Assembly (NCBI GenBank): GCA_037447655.1
Contig: JBBHKE010003366.1
Span: forward strand, 102,750-166,749
DNA length: 64,000 bases
DNA from: Zygnema cylindricum
Lineage: Eukaryota > Streptophyta > Zygnematophyceae > Zygnematales > Zygnemataceae
Direction of reading: 5' to 3'
In this document: piece by piece, positions 36,070-49,005 of the stretch
Layout of the letters: every line of letters starts with the position of its first letter
Position numbering within the stretch: position 1 is the stretch's first letter
Made by a program: the position numbers and the translations under genes
The notes under the pieces: model-generated
Told to the model about the DNA's origin: nothing
Databases searched by the model: none
Seen by the model: only the letters and a program-made list of their open reading frames with translations

Positions 36070-36555
36070 ATGGGCCCACCCCGTAGGGTGCCCATCTTCA
36101 ATGGATCTGGGTTCATCTATTGGGAAGCCATGATAACAAGGGCTTTGTGTGACAAACGATACTGGGGTATTGTTAGTGGACAAGTGAAACGTCCACCTCA
36201 GGGGACACCACCAGAGTTTGGTGGAGTAAGGTTTTCTGCAGCGACATTTGCCCCAGCAAAAGAGGCAAATGATGGAGACAGCAACGTGTCCAAAAAGGGG
36301 AAAGAAAAACAGACACCTCTTACTCCTATTGCTCTTATTTCCACGGCATCCCGAGTGGGGACCATGATGACCGCGGAGAACGACACCCCAATGTGGGAAG
36401 ACACCAACATGGTTGCCAAGAACTTCATTCTGAGAAATCTCACTCAAGCTTTGGAAACTTTCCATCTTCACGTTTACAAGGCCGAGGAGTTGTGGGTAAG
36501 TTTGATAGAGATTTATAGAGCTGGTACGATTCATGAGCTCCAGTTGGCAGGGCAA
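36070..36555 (+). pseudogene. Ty1/copia gag N-terminal fragment
   Basis: ATG 36070 opens MGPPRRVPIFNGSGFIYWEAM, the retrotransposon gag pattern in which a nucleic-acid-binding gag begins F-G-x-N/S-F/Y-x-x-W. It continues RYWGIVSGQV and ALETFHLHVYKAEELWVSL before a stop at 36556. The frame is intact for about 162 codons but then broken. The rest of gag is separated from it by the reverse-oriented LTR at 36780-37536. Confidence 0.7.
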
Positions 36556-36779
36556 TAGTTGGGAAACTATACTTACAAAGGGGGAAAGATGTTAAACTAC
36601 TGTAATGATCATTCTTGTTTGTATATGGAGATGGAGACTGTTGGATAGACATGTACAATAAAAATGAAAGTTAACACTCTCATCATAAAAGTACCCGACT
36701 AGTATTAGAACATAGTGTACCGAGTACAAGAAATGACTGATAGTTCATGGAAGTGGAATACAATGGTTCGCATGATACT

Positions 36780-37536
36780 TGTGAAACTCTGAGACCTCCA
36801 TAAGTCCTCAGAGTATACAGCTTCCAAGAAGCCTCTAGGATAATCCTAACCCCTTTGTGTTCCAGCAAAAATAACTGCCACCCTGGCAGACAAAAACCCA
36901 GACCACCTGCACCCCTGTGAAGGCAAGTCTCCCCTGAGTCGGTAGCAAAAAGAATCTCTGAATTTGCTCCCCTGAGAAGTAAGTTATGGAGGGTCAAAGT
37001 TGACCTTTTGTACAGAAGCTCTCTGGGAGAGGGGTCCTATCTTCTAATTATTTCTAACTCCTATCTCTCTCACAGACTCTATCTACTGATGTACGGAACC
37101 AATCAGAATTGAGTTCCGTACGCAAAAGTACAGCTGCTGATGTACTTTATGTACGAACATTGTACGACATGGCCAAAATGTCGACACATGTCAAATCCGG
37201 ATTCGGTGCCATGATCTCCGGAGATTCCACAATCCAACGGAATTTCGCCACGCGTCATCCGATGTGGCGATGGTCACAAACCGCCGAAATCTTCCTCCGC
37301 GATCTCGGCGCTAATCCCGGCCGTCCGATTAAATTCGGATTTAATCTTAGCCGTAATAAATACATGCGCGGTATTTGTTTCACGTACGAAACAAATGCGC
37401 GGTACTGATTTATGTCCGTACCGTAATTCGTACATAATATATTACTGGATCTATGTATCCCGTAATCCATTTCAGTTAAATGATTTATCGCACGTATAAT
37501 CATTTAAATGAATATCAAACTATATATTACGTAACT
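36780..37536 (-). mobile_element. LTR-like sequence B, reverse orientation, within the copia relic
   Basis: Its reverse complement aligns over its length with 58695-59449, including agagagataggact-t, ctctcctagagagcttctat, aaaggtcaactttgaccctc, ctgcc-gggtggcag and aaggggttaggattatccta. About 757 bp compare with 755 bp in the other copy. It sits between two coding fragments of the plus-strand copia relic, so it probably inserted later. No target duplication could be matched. Confidence 0.75.
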
Positions 37537-37539
37537 CTA

Positions 37540-37812
37540 CTACTAGACTTAACGGCTAAGGCTACCGGCTATTTCCTGTCTACCGGCCGGTAGGTACAAG
37601 GATCAAATCCTGCCGCCGGCATATACCTTTTAAATAAAAAAATAAACCCTAATATAAAATTCTCGTAAACCTCAAGATAGCCAAGGTAGCCATGGCTCTA
37701 GCTTCCTCTCCAATTTCTCAGTGACTGCGACAAGTTTGAGAGTTGGAGAGAGAAGTTAGAGATAGACTGCCTTGACTTCTATATTTCTTTTCAGACCTAG
37801 AAAATACTAATA
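37540..37812 (+). repeat. SINE-like module with B-box, next to LTR B
   Basis: The plus strand carries ggctaaggctaccgg (37554) and ggatcaaatcc (37600-37610), a B-box type word. This is followed by agccatggctctagcttcct, ctcagtgactgcgacaagtt and cagacctagaaaatact. It is an inverted copy of 58426-58690. Confidence 0.65.
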
Positions 37813-38802
37813 AAACCATTAGTTTCTACAACTTGTGCAAGAGAATAGGATTGAGATCAGGAGATGAGGAAATAGCGTTTAAGCTCTAGCCGCCGGAGCG
37901 GCCAGGTGGAGACAAGACCCAAAAAGCCATACAAAGGAGAAAGAGTTCAGCCCGGAGGACGAAGGCCCGCAAAGGGCCTTTGTCATTTTTGCAAAAAGCT
38001 GTGACACTTTATCGCGGATTGTGTCAAGCTGTCACAGCTGAGACTCTAAGAGAACCGTGGAGAGGGTTCTTCCGGAGGGAAAAAAAAAACTTCTGGTCAC
38101 ATAAGTGACAGTAGAAACCGAGGACGAGTCCTCTGACAAGGATGTGGAGCTTCTTCTTGACGAGAGTCTAGAGGAACAAGAGATCCCTCGGAGACGAAGT
38201 GTGCCCTTGGAGCAATTCGCGAAGCTCCACAAGATGGATAGATCATTGACTCGGGTACATCCATGCATGTGTGTCGTGACAAGGACCTCTTCACTAAGCT
38301 AAAGAAAATCCCTACAGTAGAAATAAAGTATGGGGATGGGAGAGAGGTTACTACAGCTCTAGTGGGATTAGTAGATTTGAAAGTCATAGTAGAGGGTAAG
38401 ACTTCTATACTCACTTTCCCAGATGTGCTTTATATTCCTCAGCTGAGAAAAAATCTTGTTTCTGCATTTGTGTTAGATGATTAAGAGTTTAATACCTTCA
38501 CTAGAAAAGAAGTCTTTGCAGCGAAGTATGGGATGAAGTTTACTTCACTGCGGATATGGGTAGCTAAGGAATGTTTAGGTTTACCCTGAGTAATGAAAAG
38601 AATAATGCTTACTACTGTTGGTGTCCCAAAGTTGATGATTTGGCATAAGCCGTTTGGGCATGTGCATTTTGATACGTTGAGGGAAATGAAGAAGCTTGGT
38701 GTAGTAGAAGGCATTCAATTCGGTGATAATGAAATGGTTGATGATTATAGTGGCTGTGCCCAAGATAAAGCTCAGACTTCCTTTCCCTAAAGTCGCCACA
38801 TA
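37813..38802 (+). pseudogene. Ty1/copia gag-protease-integrase relic
   Basis: Broken frames give, in order, a CCHC zinc knuckle at about 37981-38022 (C-HF-C-KKL-stop-H-FIAD-C), the retroviral-type protease motif DSGTSMH at 38248-38268, LRKNLVSAF (38441-38467) and the GAG-pre-integrase motif WHKPFGHVHFDTL (38640-38678). Stops and frame changes interrupt it several times. It is cut off by the assembly gap, so integrase core and reverse transcriptase are not seen. Order and motifs identify the Copia superfamily. Confidence 0.85.
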
Positions 38803-38812
38803 NNNNNNNNNN
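38803..38812. other. Assembly gap (10 N)
   Basis: Ten unknown bases. Copia coding sequence is present on the left side only, so the true missing length may be kilobases. Confidence 1.
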
Positions 38813-39589
38813 GTGAACTTTTCGCCCAGGCGGCCTAGGCGCGATTTTATGTTTCATTCAAGCGATTCAATGTTCATGTACCCCTGTTTAGGAACCAAAT
38901 TACATGAAAAGCATAAATAAAATTACACGTGAATTGTTCCATGTCCCGTTATTAATCACGCCACGTTTCAGTTGGTATCCTTTGTTTATTTTCGTCCGGT
39001 TCGGACTGAACGAAACTGAAAAGACGGCATTTATCTTTCCTTGGTATTGCCGGGAAGATTTACGTATCTCGGAACTCAACTTACGCTCTATAAAACTTGG
39101 CCAAACATAGGAAAAGTTATACTCGTTGTATAGTGTTGTTAGCTTTGTCGTTTTGGACAAAGCTCTCGTCTAGCCTTGGTGGCTTTGTTTTGTTGCACGC
39201 GGAATGTAGTTTATCTATTCTTTCATATTTCATATTGAAAAGGATACAAACCGGTTCAAAATATCTCGCATTCAACTCAAGGCTCTATGCATTTAGAAGG
39301 GCCGTTATGGTTCCTTTCTATTTACGGCAGAAAAGTCAAAGCAAGTCAGGCTTGGCCTGCTTTTATTTGTTTCCTATGGTTGACTTTGCACCGCACTAAT
39401 TATTGCCCTGTACCTTGTTAAGTGCACATTAAAATAAATACGAAAAGTACATTAAACCAAGGATTTGTCCCCATGTACTTGTAACTTAGCGAACTTACTT
39501 TGTATTTTAGCGCGGATCCGGCGGACCCGCTTTTCAAGTGTCCCTATGTGTAAGAACGTATCGTAAGTTACGTCTGTGACGACTGTATA
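38813..39589. other. Intergenic, no gene recognised
   Basis: No copia sequence resumes after the gap. ORFs at 38904-39399 have no recognised domain. Nothing else is identified. Confidence 0.4.
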
Positions 39590-40260
39590 CGTCGACAATA
39601 CGGTTGTCAACGTCTACAATCTGTGTTGTCGGATGTTATTTTTTGGAACTGCTTGTGTGACGTCGCATGTCTTACCGTGACATTGTAGACGTACCGCCTT
39701 CCACCCTGTACCGTTTCACGGTTGAAGAAGTTTCGCTTTGCCTTTGCGTCTCCTGTCCGGTCGACGTGAAATGGCATCGGAATTTCGAGACCCGCGCAAA
39801 AAAAAAATCCGTACTGGACGAAAACGGACAAAACCAAACAAATTGTGTAGTTTTCTTTGTCATATTAAATGCAAAAGGACAAAACATAGCGACTTCCGTA
39901 CTTTCCTTTGTCTTTGAAAATCGTGTGAAGTACTTCAAAAATTACGGCACGTGCGAATATACGTTCCTATTTGTTTACATTAAATCCCTAGTTTTAAAAC
40001 ACATCGCCCATGTGTTTTAAAGATAAAGTTGAAGATGACGTTTTTGTCGTCGAAGTGGGTCGAAAAACACAAAACGACAATTTTTCGTACATCCTAAGTT
40101 CGAGGGTGACGCAAATTGTACTCTACAAATTTGCGATTCCTTCGTACGGTTGGAACTTAGGCAGTACGGCGCTTATTTTTATAGGAAAACGACAGAAAAA
40201 ATCCCGTTACTTATGCACATGGGGACACACCCTTAGTGCTGTGTGCACTTAATTTAAAGT
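39590..40260 (-). repeat. Family B repeat, inverted, upstream of the SAM-dependent gene
   Basis: It reverse-matches 5180-5790, with shared words for the protein-like frame at 39667-40020 and cacacgtgttt-type stem. It contains the cleanest family B stem-loop: arms TTTAAAACACAT and ATGTGTTTTAAA around CGCCC at 39993-40021. It ends about 110 bp before the start codon at 40371, so it probably supplies promoter or 5' leader sequence to that gene. Confidence 0.65.
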
Positions 40261-40370
40261 GCGCACAAAAAGGCGGGAAGAGGATGGGATGAAACATCAA
40301 CGCTTAAATAAATAAATAGTGCAAAATAATTTGGTTTCTATTGCTTTCCAAGCTTCATAATGCCGCTGCA

Positions 40371-41582
40371 ATGTTCAATGCTATTCAGAATTCTCTTTTA
40401 GGAAGGGGTGTCTTTCCTATATTTAGGGTTTCAGTTTTTTCATCTATAACAGACTGCAGTCAAAGTTTCTTCTGGAGAACTTCTGTACGGCACTCTTCTC
40501 TTCTGAATCGGAATAGTCAAGCATTGTGCTTTTATACAAACGTACAATGTCCCGAGAAAGTACGGTTTTTTAGGGTTCAGAACCACACTTTTGACTATTT
40601 GCAGAAAGACAAAGAAGACGGAAACGAACCGACAGAAGAAGAAGAAGAAGGATTTGCTTTGTTGCTGGAGAGTACGAGTGTCTCCGGTAACAAAAAACAC
40701 CTTGTCAAAATAGATTCAGATGCAAATCATGAATTAGCCGGCGCACTTGTACTTTATTTTGATGATTTCCGGTATCCTCATAGTGTTTTTTGGCCTAATA
40801 AAGTGTGGACAGACTCTTATTATGATAGTTTTGCAGTCCTGCCTGCTATTGTTCCTAAAGGAACCATAGGAATTTTAGGGTTAGGAGGTGGCACTATTGC
40901 TAGAATCCTTTTAGCTGTCTGGCCAAGCTTAATTATAGAAGGTTGGGAGATAGATTTAGAAGTTATTTATCTTGCTAGAAAATATTTTGGTCTTTGTGAA
41001 CTCGAAGACGGTATCGATAGGTTTTCAAAGGCAAATGGTCGGTTAAGAAGGGGTTACAAAGGAAAAAAGAACAGTAAATATGGTAGAAGTTTGCAGAAGG
41101 TAGATGGTTTTCCGGTTTCCGGTGAAGAAAATAGAGGAGGGCGATTGGTCGTCCATATTAGCGATGCTCTTGGAGTAAATGCCATTGATGAGAAAAAATT
41201 AGGGTTTGCAGGTTTGGTGGTAGATCTGTTTAATGGAAAGTTTATTTTGCCAGCATTACAAGATCCTGCCACCTGGCAGTTATTGAAAGGACGGTTAATG
41301 GCAAATGGTCGAATCATGGTTAATTGTGGAGGAGTTTTAGAAAAGGGGTACAGGGACGTTCTGGAAATGGAAGAGTGGAAAGAAACCGTAAAAGTGGTGA
41401 TTTTGGCCGCGGAGAAGGTTTTTCCGGGAGAAATTTTGGTTCAAAAATTTAGTGGTCAAGGCAACAATTTGCTTTTATTAACAGGTCCAATACCTAACTG
41501 GACTGACGTAAATAATTCTATTCCAGAGGAGCTTAAGGAATATACAAATAGTTGGCATAGCTCGTCACTGGCTGAGTTTTAA
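40371..41582 (+). CDS. Spermidine-synthase-like SAM-dependent methyltransferase-fold protein
   Basis: A single-exon frame of 403 residues starts at ATG 40371 (MFNAIQNSLLGRG). The in-frame upstream codons back to 40341 contain no earlier ATG. The first ~65 residues are rich in Ser, Arg and aromatic residues and lack acidic residues apart from one, as in an organelle targeting peptide. A Glu run (EPTEEEEEG, ~residue 89) precedes the fold. Motif I is GILGLGGGTIARILL (~residue 174), followed by an acidic end of strand 2 (EGWEIDLEVI), GLVVDLFNG and GRIMVNCGG. This is the Rossmann fold of the spermidine synthase/SAM-methyltransferase superfamily seen in uncharacterised plant proteins. Substrate unknown. 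A Lys/Arg-rich insert (GRLRRGYKGKKNSKYGRS) lies between strands. Context gives no hint. Confidence 0.85.
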   Translation: MFNAIQNSLLGRGVFPIFRVSVFSSITDCSQSFFWRTSVRHSSLLNRNSQALCFYTNVQCPEKVRFFRVQNHTFDYLQKDKEDGNEPTEEEEEGFALLLESTSVSGNKKHLVKIDSDANHELAGALVLYFDDFRYPHSVFWPNKVWTDSYYDSFAVLPAIVPKGTIGILGLGGGTIARILLAVWPSLIIEGWEIDLEVIYLARKYFGLCELEDGIDRFSKANGRLRRGYKGKKNSKYGRSLQKVDGFPVSGEENRGGRLVVHISDALGVNAIDEKKLGFAGLVVDLFNGKFILPALQDPATWQLLKGRLMANGRIMVNCGGVLEKGYRDVLEMEEWKETVKVVILAAEKVFPGEILVQKFSGQGNNLLLLTGPIPNWTDVNNSIPEELKEYTNSWHSSSLAEF

Positions 41583-43860
41583 TAACTATGCCGGTTTTTG
41601 AAAGGGTTCAGGAATATATGCCCTTAGGTTTCCTACTTTCAGTCCTCGAGAAGGGCTGCGATTTATTAATCTATGAGTAGAAACTTTTCAGTTTTTGGGT
41701 TTTTTTAAACCCTAGGTTTGTAATCCTTGCTTGTCTTTGTGAGGTGCTTTCTATCCGTGTAAGAACATTGCTGTACAATTATTATTTTAGCTATACCATG
41801 TTCATATGTCAAAGGGAGATAGTTAATATCCTCGTTTACTTCAGTCTACTATGTGCTGACCCAATCAGAAAGACTTGAGCAGTTCCTGCAATGAATTGAC
41901 AACACAAGGAATATTAACGATTTGTATCCAGCAACATTTTGATAGGCCGGGGATGATGCGGATCAATACTGGTTTTTGTGAGATTGGTGTTTCCCCAACT
42001 GGCTCATTTTTTTTTTTTTTTTTTTTTTTCTGAAGATCACACCACCCATCGTTATTAGCGTTAAGGATTTATTATTGCTATTGCGAGATTAGAATACATA
42101 GTACTATTTTAGTTTTTTAGTGCAAGGAGATGTGGCAGATTGTTGTCCACTCCCTCAAATAATGTCCTTAACGCCATTTTGTGATTTCAGGCCATAAAAA
42201 GTTGTGACCAAATTAGTGTTATCAACTCTAATTACGAGGGTCGATGTAGTTCTCTAAGCTGGTCATTATCGTCCAAGTGATTGTAACTAAATTAGCATTA
42301 TTAATACTACACAAGCTGTCAATGTAGTCACTCTGATAGCCATTCACGGTACCAATTGCATGTCAAAGGCTTCCAACTTTTTGTTTTAAACTATTACATT
42401 ATGAAGTCAATGCAAAACGTGAGGGATTTTGTAAAGCATGATATCAAAATAGAGAATAGCTGAATTGCTCCACAGCAAATCTACTCTTTCATTGCAAAGC
42501 TTTAGTGTGGGCTTAAGCTCTAGTTAACCAAATTCACATTCTTGCAAACAATGTAGAGTACATTCCACTCAGCCGGAGGCCTGGCAGACTCAACTATAAT
42601 AGCATTGCAGTAGGAGCCAGCAAAGGTTTATTTACAAACATCCACTCCAAAAAGCGCAACAAATGCATCAATATAGACGTTAATTTCTCGCCTTATTCGG
42701 GGAGCCAGGTCAAAAAGGAAAACTTAGAGCATAGCTGAGTAAGAAGTGAGAAGACAGGAACTATAGACTAAATAGTCATATTCCTTCTCCCTGAAAAACA
42801 GTGAAAATGTGATTACAGATGTGCAACACTGTCTTCGCAGGTTTGATGTGTATCAAAGAGCTTTCCACTTTAATTTAGTACAAACAGTGGCATGACACAC
42901 TAATTTCCACAGTGACATTGCTGCAATCATATATTTTCTGTAGATTTTTTTTCTTCCATTTCAGAAAATTGAAATGTTTGCACAGCATACATGACGTACA
43001 GTTAAGGTACAAAACTTTTCCGTACACAGCCCTGTAAAATCAGTGAAAGCGTGGAAACACTGGTTTTCCATTTGAAGAGTTACTTAAACTGCAGTAAGAA
43101 CCCCATTTTAGTGAAAGTCTGCGTAATTTTATTTTGTAAATGCAACAACTTCAAATACAAAAGCAGTAAGAAAAAGTAAAACCACAGGTGTAAACTGACT
43201 GCGACCCATAGTAATTACCCATAGTAAGCTTTGCTCAATTCTTCCTCCACACAAAATTTTCCATCGCAGCTCAGCATTATACTCACAGTTATATACATTT
43301 CAATCACAAGTAAAATGTGCAGAAAAATTACGACAAACAATCATAACAATTTTTGGGTTCATTTAGGATTCTGCAACTCAGTAGAAATAAGGTCCTTAAA
43401 ATTGGTTGCAAACAGCTTAGGGACTGTCTACATGAATAAACAAAGTCATTCCCGAATTGGTAAATGTGTGTCAATGGGGATTGAATCGAATTTGGAACGG
43501 AAACAATACACAACTCGGTTAGACCAGAAAGCTTGTGGAAAAAATCTCAAGTTTGAGAAGAATGCAATCAACAAATCACGTTTCTTCCATTGAAATTTGC
43601 AGTCTTCGATAGAAAACAAGACATTAACATAGATTAAACTCATCTTGGCTTAAGTGGCATTCCAACACTCACTCAAAGGCAAACATCATTCAAAGTAAAA
43701 ACCTCAAACGCCAACCACAAATAGGAACGCACGAACGTTGCTTGAAGATGCCACTAGGATTCCATTAATGAGAAATATATGAATGGATCCAGAAACAACA
43801 AGGCAAATACAGCGAGAATCGAATGAGAAAAGAGAATATATGGACGCTTGTAAGATATGC
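41583..43860. other. Intergenic between convergent genes
   Basis: No gene is recognised between the plus-strand SAM-dependent gene and the minus-strand uS11 gene. A run of ~23 T lies at 42007-42029 and a MITE at 42040-42246. The 120-codon plus-strand ORF at 43231-43593 starts without a good context, shows no domain and lies antisense to the probable uS11 3' region. Confidence 0.5.
42040..42246. mobile_element. Family A MITE, 207 bp
   Basis: The left terminus CACCACCCATCGTTATTAG pairs with the right terminus, whose reverse complement is CATCGACCCTCGTAATTAG. TA follows the right end (42247-42248); the left flank is decayed. It shares tagtgcaaggaga-gtggcag with the 11521-11776 copy. Confidence 0.75.
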
Positions 43861-47345
<3,485 letters not shown>

Positions 47346-47700
47346 CTGCAGGATTAAAAAATCGACAACTATTATGTCAGTTTTAAACGTATGCAAAACA
47401 TACAATATGCCCTTAAGACCCATATTGTATTGGTCGAAAAATGAAAAAAAATAGTTACAGGGTTGAGTTGCACATCGATCGATAGAGAATTAAACGTCAT
47501 GTCTAAATTTTGAAAAAAAATCGGACAGAAAAAACAATTTCTGTGAGTTTTGAGGTAAAACTTATTTAAATCGTTAGATTCAGACGATCGGACGGTCTCT
47601 GATCAAAGTAGTGACCTAAGAAGATCAAATGAAAAGCCCATAATACAACTTACGATAGGACTATCTGTCATATTAGCGTCTGCAATTTTGAACGTCTGCG
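47346..47700. promoter_or_regulatory. uS11 first intron and 5' region
   Basis: By length and gene structure this should hold the uS11 start codon exon, its first intron and part of the promoter. A strong donor TATC/GTAAGT at 47654 on the minus strand follows an in-frame ATG at 47671. I could not find an ATG immediately followed by a donor, which is the arrangement often seen in ribosomal protein genes. Confidence 0.35.
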
Positions 47701-47799
47701 TGTTTTAGTTCGCTAAAAAATTTCGTCAGTCGGCGTGCGCTGAACTATGATCATACGCCAGATTCGTACGTCCGTACAAGAGTGTCCACAACGAACACC

Positions 47800-48417
47800 T
47801 TACTCTACGCGAGGTTAGTGCCAAGTTTTGTGCGCCTACCAACGGCCTACCATAAAAACGCCTACTTTTCAACTATGCTTCAAATCTTGACTTGCGTATC
47901 ATGTACCTGCGTACGAATATCATACGACAAAACTTTTATATATTTTGCAGACGCCAGTCTGTACGCCAACTCAATTTTCAAGGTTTCAATTTTCGAACAT
48001 AACGAAAGTCCTTTGAGAGAAAGTTACTAAAAATAGCGTGACGAGGGAATGTTACGAAACTTCGTTTTTTTTTCGGTTGTATTTTGGAAACCGCGTGTCA
48101 TGTGCAAATCCTAAGATTTTTCGTTCGTTTTTCATCATAACATGTAGCTTAATCGTCCAGAGTGTCACGATTTTTTTTTCTGTATCTGCCAACCCACCTC
48201 TTCGAAGTGGGTTGACAGTTACAGGAAAAAATGAAGCGAACTCCTCGCAGATGAACATCCGACGGTCACTGTTACCTCCAAGACCTTCGAAGAGTATCGG
48301 CAAGATTCTATATAATGTTGTTTTTCGTATAAAAACAAAATAGACGATACGATTTGGTACGAAGGGTCGTGGATTTCTGGAAACTACGTCACTTTTCGCC
48401 TGATGGAACGTCACCCT
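47800..48417. mobile_element. Inverted-repeat element with internal hairpin, copy 2
   Basis: It shares with 34311-35038 the right terminus (reverse complement AGGGTGACGTTCCATCAGG), atagcg(c/t)gacga (48031) and a central hairpin at 48177-48227. It also shares cggtcactgttacctccaag (48262) and tatcggcaagattct (48293). The left terminus was not recognised; the element may extend to about 47700, close to the 5' end of uS11. Confidence 0.6.
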
Positions 48418-48499
48418 AATTCGGTCGCTCGAAATTTCGACTATATGACATCAAATAGAGTAAACGATTCTAATTTTTTCATTATTATAATTTAGGTAA

Positions 48500-49003
48500 G
48501 GTTAAATTAGCGTAACAAATTCCAATATAGGTTCGTTTTAAATAGTGTGGAGTACGGGCGACGTTCGACCATGCAAAATTGTACTTTTTTAAGTAAAAAG
48601 GTACAAATAATGATTCAATAGAATCGCGCTCGCACGTGAAATCGCACTAAACAAAAAAATCAATCGCATCGAAAAAAAACCGTTCGCATAACTCTCGTCC
48701 GTCGACAGCATCGTCGTCAGTGTGAACATTAATTGACATTCAGCGCGACAAATAGTACTAACGTCATAATGACGTCAAAACTATACGGACTGACAGATTT
48801 TGTACGTTTACGTAATTTAGTGTTCATAATTTCAGCGCGGATAATTATTGCCGACATAACCCAATATAGAGTACTTAAATAAATTAGAGTAAACTACCTC
48901 TTTGAAAAAGTTATATCACATAAATTAGAGTTCATTACTCTAACTGTTTTTTTTTGTTTTTTTAACTCTAATATTTTCATTACTCTAATTACGATTCGCG
49001 ATG
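48500..49003. mobile_element. Family A MITE, left end decayed
   Basis: The right terminus reads, reverse-complemented, CATCGCGAATCGTAATTAG, followed by TA (49004-49005). The interior matches 32471-33022 (aaatagtgtggagta, tttaagtaaaa-gtacaa). The left terminus keeps only ttaaattagcgtaa near 48503. Confidence 0.65.
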
Positions 49004-49005
49004 TA

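Noticed and set aside
39667-40020. 117-codon plus-strand ORF upstream of the SAM-dependent gene
   Set aside because: It lies within an inverted family B repeat; the reading frame is broken in the matching copy at 5400-5790.
43231-43593. 120-codon plus-strand ORF
   Set aside because: No recognisable motif, and it lies antisense to the probable 3' region of uS11.
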